Part shown: one piece after another, positions 7,390 through 11,832 of the stretch
Layout of the letters: each line of letters begins with the position of its first letter
Position numbering within the stretch: the stretch's first letter is position 1
Assembly (NCBI GenBank): GCA_030123645.1
Contig: JASJYE010000041.1
Location: 1 to 11,832, forward strand
DNA length: 11,832 bases
Direction: 5' to 3'
Source of the DNA: Candidatus Hydrogenedentota bacterium
GTDB lineage: Bacteria; Hydrogenedentota; Hydrogenedentia; Hydrogenedentales; GCA-2746185
Notes under the pieces: model-generated
Seen by the model: only the letters and a program-made list of their open reading frames with translations
Databases searched by the model: none
Told to the model about the DNA's origin: nothing
Program-made: the position numbers and the translations under genes

Positions 7390-8436
7390 TCATTTACTCT
7401 TTGCGAGGTCGACGAGCCAGATGTTCCGGAACTGCACGTAGTTGCCGTGACCCTGGAGCTTTATGGGGCCGGGCTCGCGCGGAGGCGGCGCGAGGCGTTC
7501 CTTTTCGGTCCAGGCGGTGATCCACCACAACTCCTGATCGTCGTGAATCAGCACGCCGTTATGATGCACCGTGATTCGCGCGTTTTCCATTAGCTCGCCC
7601 TTCGCATCGACTCGCGTCGCGCGGTAGACGATGTCGTAGGTCTGCCACTGCAGCGGCGGCGCACATGCATTCACGTGTGGCGCCGCCAGCTTGTACAACG
7701 CGCCACATTCGTTGTAATAGCCCTCCAGACCGTAACTGTCCAGGATCTGCACTTCGTAGACGTCCTGCACGAAGACGCCGCTGTTGCCGCGCTCCTGCCC
7801 GCGTGCGGTCGGCGTAAATGAGTTGCGAAATTCGACGTGTAACGTTAGATCCGTGAAATGCTGCTTCGTCGCGAGATGCCCGCCCTTCGGCGTCACCATC
7901 ATCACGCCGTCATCCAGCAGCTCCCAACCCTTAGTACCGTCCCACGCGTCCATGTTCGAGCCATCGAACAACACGACCGCCCCTTCGGGCGGCGCCGCGC
8001 CGAGCGTGGGGGACAGGCGGATAACCTTTTTCATTTCAAATTGCGTCTTGTGGTCTCCGTCCGTGCCGATGATGCGGCCGTCTTGAATTTCTCCGCGGGT
8101 CAGCCCGCCTTGGAAGGAAATTCGGCCCCGCGACGCCTCGGCCTCCACAATCTCGATGGGCGGGCAGCGCATATCCAGTTTCGACACGAGCCGAATCCGG
8201 TAGCGTCCTCCACCCAGCGCGATTACCTGCGCCGCGATGTCCGGGTCGACCGTCACGTCGCCCATCCACCGGCCCTTGTAATCGCCTACAAACGGGTCCG
8301 CCTCATCCGGAAAAACGCCCACCTGAGCCGCCTCATCCGGAAAATCGTCCTCCGGGCCCGCCGCACCCGGCGCGCACATCGTGAGGCATGCCGTGGCGCA
8401 GAGACCCACAACAACTAAGGGACGAATCGATAGCAT
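7390..8436 (-). CDS. Secreted DUF1080 (3-keto-disaccharide hydrolase family) protein
   Basis: The 348-aa protein has a Sec-type signal peptide (MLSIRPLVVVGLCATACLTM, with a cleavage-like APGAAG at 22-27), a mature N-terminal domain of about 120 residues beginning with PFVGDYKGRW, and a C-terminal DUF1080 jellyroll. Marks of that domain are VVLFDGSNMDAWDG (154-167), GHLATKQHFTDLTLHVEFR (186-204), GNSGVF..DVYEVQILDS (218-234), ECGALYKLAAPHVNACAPP (243-261) and QWQTYDIVYRA (263-273). The family includes hydrolases of 3-keto-glycosides and many uncharacterised exported proteins abundant in Planctomycetota, Verrucomicrobiota and Bacteroidota; its activity here is not proven. The start at 8436 has AAAGGAA 6 bases upstream. 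It follows the MmgE/PrpD gene after 38 bases and probably shares its transcript. Confidence 0.92.
   Translation of the reverse strand: MLSIRPLVVVGLCATACLTMCAPGAAGPEDDFPDEAAQVGVFPDEADPFVGDYKGRWMGDVTVDPDIAAQVIALGGGRYRIRLVSKLDMRCPPIEIVEAEASRGRISFQGGLTRGEIQDGRIIGTDGDHKTQFEMKKVIRLSPTLGAAPPEGAVVLFDGSNMDAWDGTKGWELLDDGVMMVTPKGGHLATKQHFTDLTLHVEFRNSFTPTARGQERGNSGVFVQDVYEVQILDSYGLEGYYNECGALYKLAAPHVNACAPPLQWQTYDIVYRATRVDAKGELMENARITVHHNGVLIHDDQELWWITAWTEKERLAPPPREPGPIKLQGHGNYVQFRNIWLVDLAKSK
8298..8344. repeat. 17-bp direct repeat inside the DUF1080 gene
   Basis: CCGCCTCATCCGGAAAA occurs at 8298-8314 and again at 8328-8344, with a 30-base period that keeps frame. It encodes the doubled FPDEA at residues 32-36 and 42-46, in the linker just after the signal peptide. 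The near-identity of the DNA points to a recent in-frame duplication. Confidence 0.8.
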
Positions 8437-8474
8437 GACGTTTCCTTTCTTAAGTCTTGAACGAATCTGGGCGC

Positions 8475-9851
8475 CTACCTTGAACCCGTGGCGCAGGCCT
8501 GAACAACGGTCCCGATACTCTCCAGCCCCTGCAAGCCCCCGACGACGGTCACGATCTCCTCGCTGGCCTTCTCGCCGATCAGGCCATCGACGAGGCTGTG
8601 GAATTTCGTTTCCAAACGCTTCCCCTGCTCACCAACATCCGCGCAGGGGACGCCCGCATCGTGCGACTCCTCGAAACGGGTCCCATCGGCGAGGGCCACG
8701 CTCACCTCGCTCGCCATGCGGCCAATGGCGGCGTCGAATTCGATGGCGGTCTTGTCACGAAGCGCGACCAATTCCGGGTCGGCGCAGTTGACTTCGTTGT
8801 AGCTCGCGATCGCGGCCGTGTCGATTCCCGCCAGCGCGAAAGCCGTCGTCATGCGCAGGCTGAACTTGGATTCAAGCCCGGTCGCCGGTTCTTGAATGTT
8901 GCACACCGTGTCGCAGCCGGGGTTCACCCGCACAACGACTTCCCGGATCGATTCCGGCGCGGCATCGGCTCTCTCCCGGATGCGATTCGCACATTCGATG
9001 GCCGCATGCGTCAGGTAGCACGCGGCGTGGTACTTAAAAAGGTTTGCTCGCATGTGAAAGCCGCCGGGTGGATCGGCGAGCGCGGCCTCGAGGTTGAAGT
9101 CGTCGCTCTGTGTCGCCGCGAAGCCCTGCGCACATTCAATCACGTCCATACGGCTGTCAAACCCGCGTGCGGCGAGCGACGCCGCAAGCAGGCCGTTTCG
9201 TGCGGCGAGCCCCGCGTGTAACGGCTTGCACATCGTGCCGAACATCGACTTCAGCCCGGAGGCCTGCGTCCCCGCGATACCGAAAGCGTAGGCGGTCTGT
9301 TGCTCATCGAGGCCCAGCAGCCGTGCGCACGCCGCCGCCGCGCCGAAACTTCCGAGGGTCGCCGTCGCGTGAAAGCCCCTTGCGTAGTGGTTTGGATTCA
9401 CCAGCCGCCCCATCCGGCAAATCGTCTCGTATCCCGCCGTGAACGCCTCGATAAACTCCGCGCCCGAAGACCCGCGGTGTTCCGCCAGTGCCAAGAGCGC
9501 CGGGATGATCGCCACGGACGGATGCCCCGTATGCGCCGCGTGGACGTCGTCGTAGTCCAGGGCATGCGACGCCGCGCCGTTGATCAGCGCCGCCTGCTGC
9601 ATCGAAACTTTCAGGCCCCGCCCGATCAAAGACGCCTGCGGATTCCCACCCTGCTCGACCACCTCATCCAGCAACGGACCCATCAGCGGCTCCGAAGCCC
9701 CCGCCAACGTCACCCCGATCCAATCCAGCAGACACTGCCGCGAGACCTCGACGATCTCAGCCGGCAACGCCTCGAAGCGCGTTTCCATAACCCGGTCTAC
9801 AAGAGTTAGCGTCAGCCCGGTGTTCAATTCCGATTTCGGTATCGTAGCCAT
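8475..9851 (-). CDS. MmgE/PrpD family protein
   Basis: The 458-aa protein belongs to the family containing 2-methylcitrate dehydratase, cis-aconitate decarboxylase and iminodisuccinate epimerase. Typical blocks are CLLDWIGVTLAG (40-51), ALINGAASHALDYDDVH (88-104), HTGHPS (107-112), GFHATATLGSFGAAAA (159-174), MCKPLHAGLAARNG (207-220) and FKYHAACYLTHAA (272-284). H110, H161, K209 and H275 fall near the positions I recall for the active-site His103, His159, Lys207 and His277 of cis-aconitate decarboxylase, so an active enzyme is likely. The substrate, presumably a carboxylic acid, cannot be told because the family is diverse. The ATG at 9851 is chosen; the adjacent in-frame GTG at 9854 is equally close to an AAGGG site. 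The upstream dispersed repeat separates it from the acyl-CoA dehydrogenase; the DUF1080 gene follows. Confidence 0.92.
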   Translation of the reverse strand: MATIPKSELNTGLTLTLVDRVMETRFEALPAEIVEVSRQCLLDWIGVTLAGASEPLMGPLLDEVVEQGGNPQASLIGRGLKVSMQQAALINGAASHALDYDDVHAAHTGHPSVAIIPALLALAEHRGSSGAEFIEAFTAGYETICRMGRLVNPNHYARGFHATATLGSFGAAAACARLLGLDEQQTAYAFGIAGTQASGLKSMFGTMCKPLHAGLAARNGLLAASLAARGFDSRMDVIECAQGFAATQSDDFNLEAALADPPGGFHMRANLFKYHAACYLTHAAIECANRIRERADAAPESIREVVVRVNPGCDTVCNIQEPATGLESKFSLRMTTAFALAGIDTAAIASYNEVNCADPELVALRDKTAIEFDAAIGRMASEVSVALADGTRFEESHDAGVPCADVGEQGKRLETKFHSLVDGLIGEKASEEIVTVVGGLQGLESIGTVVQACATGSR

Positions 9852-9865
9852 CACTTTGACCCTTT

Positions 9866-9993
9866 TTCTAGACAGGATTAACAGGATTCACAAGATTAAA
9901 ACCCTCACCCCTTTACCCGATCAAGAATATTTACTCTTGGCGTCTTGGTGGTTCAAAAAATCATGTCCATCCTGTGAATCCTGTCAAAAAAAA
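9866..9993. repeat. Dispersed element copy B with inverted GACAGGATT arms
   Basis: The left arm GACAGGATTAACAGGATTCA (9871-9890) and the right arm TGTCCATCCTGTGAATCCTGTC (9964-9985, shown whole only for pairing) are near reverse complements, flanked by T- and A-tracts. The core TTGGCGTCTTGGTGGTTCAA at 9937-9956, continuing AAA, is identical to copy A. The element fills the gap between the acyl-CoA dehydrogenase stop at 9997 and the start of the MmgE/PrpD gene. On the minus strand the hairpin with flanking T-runs directly after the stop could act as a transcription terminator. Confidence 0.75.
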
Positions 9994-9996
9994 CCT

Positions 9997-11175
9997 CTAA
10001 TACGACCGCGGCAAGCCCAGCACATGCTGCCCGATATACGTCAGCACCAGGTTCGTCGAGATCGGCGCCGTGCGCGCGAGCCGTGTCTCGCGCCACTTGC
10101 GTTCGATGTCGTATTCACGCGCAAAGGCGAATCCGCCGAAAGTATCGAAACACACCTCTGCCGCGTTCCACGCAGCCTCGGCGGACAGCAGCCGGGACAT
10201 GTTGGCCTCCGCGCCACAGGGCTGCTCATTGTCGAATATGGCGCAGGCCTTGCGAACCATGAGGTCGGCCGCCTCGGTTTCGGCGTAGACCCGTGCGATC
10301 GGCAGTTGTACGCCTTGGTTCTGGCCGATGGGCCGCCCGAAGACGATGCGCTCATTGGCGTAATCGACCGCGCGCTTGATGAAGTACCGCGCATTGCCGA
10401 GCGACTCGCCCGAAAGCAGAATACGCTCCGCATTCATGCCGTCTAAAATATAGTAAAAGCCCTTGCCTTCCTCGCCGATCAAAGAGCTCGCGGGAATCCG
10501 GAAATCGTCAAAGTGCACCTCCGTCGTGTGGTGGTTAATCATCGTGTCGATCGGCCGGATGTCCACGCCATTACCCTGTGCGCCTCGAATGTCAATTAGA
10601 AAGGTCGAAATCCCCGCCGTGCGCTTCTCGACCTTGTCCTTCGGCGTCGTACGCGCCAGCAGCAGCATCAGGTCCGAGTGCAGGGCCCGGCTCGTCCAGA
10701 TCTTCTGGCCGTTCACGACATACTCATCGCCATCGCGCACCGCGCGCGTATCCAACTGCGTCGTGTCGGAGCCCGTCGTCGGCTCGCTCACTCCGAAGGC
10801 CTGAAGCCGCAATTCACCGCTCGCGATCTTCGGAAGGTACTCCTGCTTCTGCTCGGGACTGCCGTGCCGCAGCACGGTCCCCATCGTGTACATTTGCGCG
10901 TGGCACGCCCCGGCGCTGCACCCGGTCTCGTGTATCACCTCAAGGATTACGGTCGCCGCGCGCAAAGGCAGGCCCGACCCGCCGTATTCCTCCGGGATCA
11001 GCGCCGCGAGAAAACCGTGCTCCGTCATCGCCTTCACAAACTTCGTCGGGTACTCCGATTTCGCGTCGAGTTCGCGCCAGTACTCGCCGGGAAAGTCCCC
11101 GCAGACGCGCGCGACGGCCTCACGAAGTTCCTGGTAGTCCTTCTCAATCGGGATAGTAGAAGTTTCCGTTTCCAA
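9997..11175 (-). CDS. Acyl-CoA dehydrogenase
   Basis: The 392-aa protein is a full-length FAD-dependent acyl-CoA dehydrogenase that introduces the alpha-beta double bond and passes electrons to ETF. Marks in order are IPEEYGGSGLPLRAA (60-74), the flavin-binding QAFGVSEPTTGSD (125-137), VNGQKIWTSRA (154-164), ERIVFGRPIGQNQGVQ (275-290) and FGGFAFAREYDIER (346-359). Glu250 (NAERILL) matches the place of the catalytic Glu254 in isovaleryl-CoA dehydrogenase, while the C-terminal YEGT position of medium-chain enzymes reads STNL. The base is therefore likely on the inner helix, as in isovaleryl-CoA and long-chain enzymes. No ATG is available near the N-terminus; the start is TTG at 11175, with AGGAG 10 bases upstream overlapping the end of the preceding frame. 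The substrate is unknown. Confidence 0.94.
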   Translation of the reverse strand: METETSTIPIEKDYQELREAVARVCGDFPGEYWRELDAKSEYPTKFVKAMTEHGFLAALIPEEYGGSGLPLRAATVILEVIHETGCSAGACHAQMYTMGTVLRHGSPEQKQEYLPKIASGELRLQAFGVSEPTTGSDTTQLDTRAVRDGDEYVVNGQKIWTSRALHSDLMLLLARTTPKDKVEKRTAGISTFLIDIRGAQGNGVDIRPIDTMINHHTTEVHFDDFRIPASSLIGEEGKGFYYILDGMNAERILLSGESLGNARYFIKRAVDYANERIVFGRPIGQNQGVQLPIARVYAETEAADLMVRKACAIFDNEQPCGAEANMSRLLSAEAAWNAAEVCFDTFGGFAFAREYDIERKWRETRLARTAPISTNLVLTYIGQHVLGLPRSY

Positions 11176-11182
11176 GATGGTG

Positions 11183-11423
11183 TTACTCCTGTTGTGCGAG
11201 GGCCGATGCCGGCACGAAGCCGATCGGCGCTTTGGCCTGGGCGACGGCGCTGCACAGCGGGCCGCCCGGCAAGCCCGAGGCGACGATTTCCCGGACCTCC
11301 ATCAGTTTATCGAGGTCAATACCCGTGCGCAGCCCCATGGATTCGAGCATAAATACTGAATCTTCCGTCACAATGTTGCCCGTCGCGCAGCCCGTCCTTT
11401 TCAACGATGACGTCCAGTTCCAT
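11183..11423 (-). pseudogene. HMG-CoA lyase remnant (C-terminus kept, most of the enzyme missing)
   Basis: From about 11395 to the TAA at 11183 the frame reads GCATGNIVTEDSVFMLESMG, then LRTGIDLDKLMEVREIVASG, a clear match to the last quarter of hydroxymethylglutaryl-CoA lyase (usual form GGCP.A.GA.GN...EDLV.ML..MGI.TG.DL.KL). The enzyme normally has about 300 residues; only some 70 remain, and the five residues expected between GC and ATGN are also absent. Upstream, an ATG at 11423 with GGAGG 4 bases before it opens a different frame, MELDVIVEKDGLRDG, which resembles the VE..LRDG start of HMG-CoA lyases and ends in a stop after 35 codons. This fits an internal deletion that fused the first codons to the tail out of frame, or an assembly collapse. 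The gap to the enoyl-CoA hydratase upstream is 11 bases. Confidence 0.7.
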
Positions 11424-11434
11424 CTATCCTCCGC

Positions 11435-11832
11435 CTAGCGGCCCTTGAAGTTAGGTTTGCGTTTTTCGTTAAACGCGCGCACGCCCTCAAGGCGGTCCTC
11501 GGTCGGCACCATGCGGTTGTAGGCCTCAATTTCGAAGGCATACCCCGTCTTCAAATCAAGTTGCGTCGCCATGTTAATCGATTTCTTCGCCTGCCGCACC
11601 GAAATGGGACCGTTCGCAGCAATCTTCCGCGCCGTCGCCATCGCCTCGTCCATCAGCGCATCCGGCGCGCACAATTTGTTGACCAGGCCCCATTCGAAAC
11701 CTTCCGCCGCCGAAAACGGCTCGGCCGTCAGGATAATCTCCTTCGCGCGGCGCACACCAACGGCACGCGGCAGGTTCTGCGTGCCGCCCGCCCCCGGCAT
11801 AATGCCCAGCCGCGTCTCCGTCTGCGCAAAAC
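11435..11832 (-). CDS. Enoyl-CoA hydratase/isomerase family protein, C-terminal part (cut by window edge)
   Basis: The last 131 residues of a crotonase-family protein run from the window edge to a TAG at 11435. The visible part begins FAQTETRLGIMPGAGGTQNL, the second conserved block of enoyl-CoA hydratases, with the Glu of FAQTE at the position of rat Glu164. It continues through AEPFSAAEGFEWGLVNKL and AAAGPIS-like ANGPISVRQAKKSI to FNEKRKPNFKGR, the usual C-terminal ending. The N-terminal half, including the oxyanion-hole region and the first catalytic Glu, is off the window, so activity as hydratase versus isomerase cannot be judged. It heads the cluster with the HMG-CoA lyase remnant and the acyl-CoA dehydrogenase, consistent with acyl-CoA beta-oxidation or a leucine-like pathway. 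Confidence 0.93.
   Translation of the reverse strand, partial: FAQTETRLGIMPGAGGTQNLPRAVGVRRAKEIILTAEPFSAAEGFEWGLVNKLCAPDALMDEAMATARKIAANGPISVRQAKKSINMATQLDLKTGYAFEIEAYNRMVPTEDRLEGVRAFNEKRKPNFKGR

Overview
The window is GC-rich bacterial DNA with every supportable gene on the minus strand, so transcription runs right to left. The interspersed repeats, a DUF1080 (3-keto-disaccharide hydrolase type) secreted protein, a REP-associated transposase remnant and a spread of acyl-CoA catabolic genes fit an uncultivated member of the Planctomycetota / Verrucomicrobiota / Hydrogenedentota kind. That placement is an inference from gene content, not a marker-gene assignment.

Layout from the upstream (right) end: the C-terminal part of an enoyl-CoA hydratase cut by the window edge; a decayed HMG-CoA lyase remnant that keeps its C-terminus and perhaps its first codons; an acyl-CoA dehydrogenase with a TTG start; a ~130-nt dispersed repeat; an MmgE/PrpD-family protein followed by a secreted DUF1080 protein; a REP-like palindrome; a two-gene cassette of a long unknown protein with an antitoxin-like C-terminus, translationally coupled to a VapC-like PIN-domain protein; a truncated RAYT transposase with a second REP-like palindrome; a thiolase-superfamily protein paired with a DUF35 Zn-ribbon/OB-fold protein; a 640-nt intergenic region full of repeats; and a two-gene exported molybdenum hydroxylase (2Fe-2S subunit plus Tat-signal Moco subunit). 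The left 212 bases hold a half repeat and no convincing gene.

The genes fall into short cassettes of one to three genes separated by repeats rather than one long operon. The two most interesting are (1) the pair at 5846-7290, which looks like a toxin-antitoxin-type module with an unusually long (335 aa) partner, flanked by directly repeated REP-like palindromes and abutting a RAYT fragment; and (2) the thiolase/DUF35 pair at 3503-5311. Its thiolase lacks the nucleophilic cysteine and has two tyrosines, Y298 and Y348, placed like those of the steroid side-chain aldolase Ltp2. It may therefore be a retro-aldolase acting on an acyl-CoA rather than a thiolase. With the enoyl-CoA hydratase, acyl-CoA dehydrogenase, HMG-CoA lyase remnant and PrpD-family gene, the window suggests catabolism of branched or side-chain acyl-CoA compounds, but no substrate can be read from the sequence.
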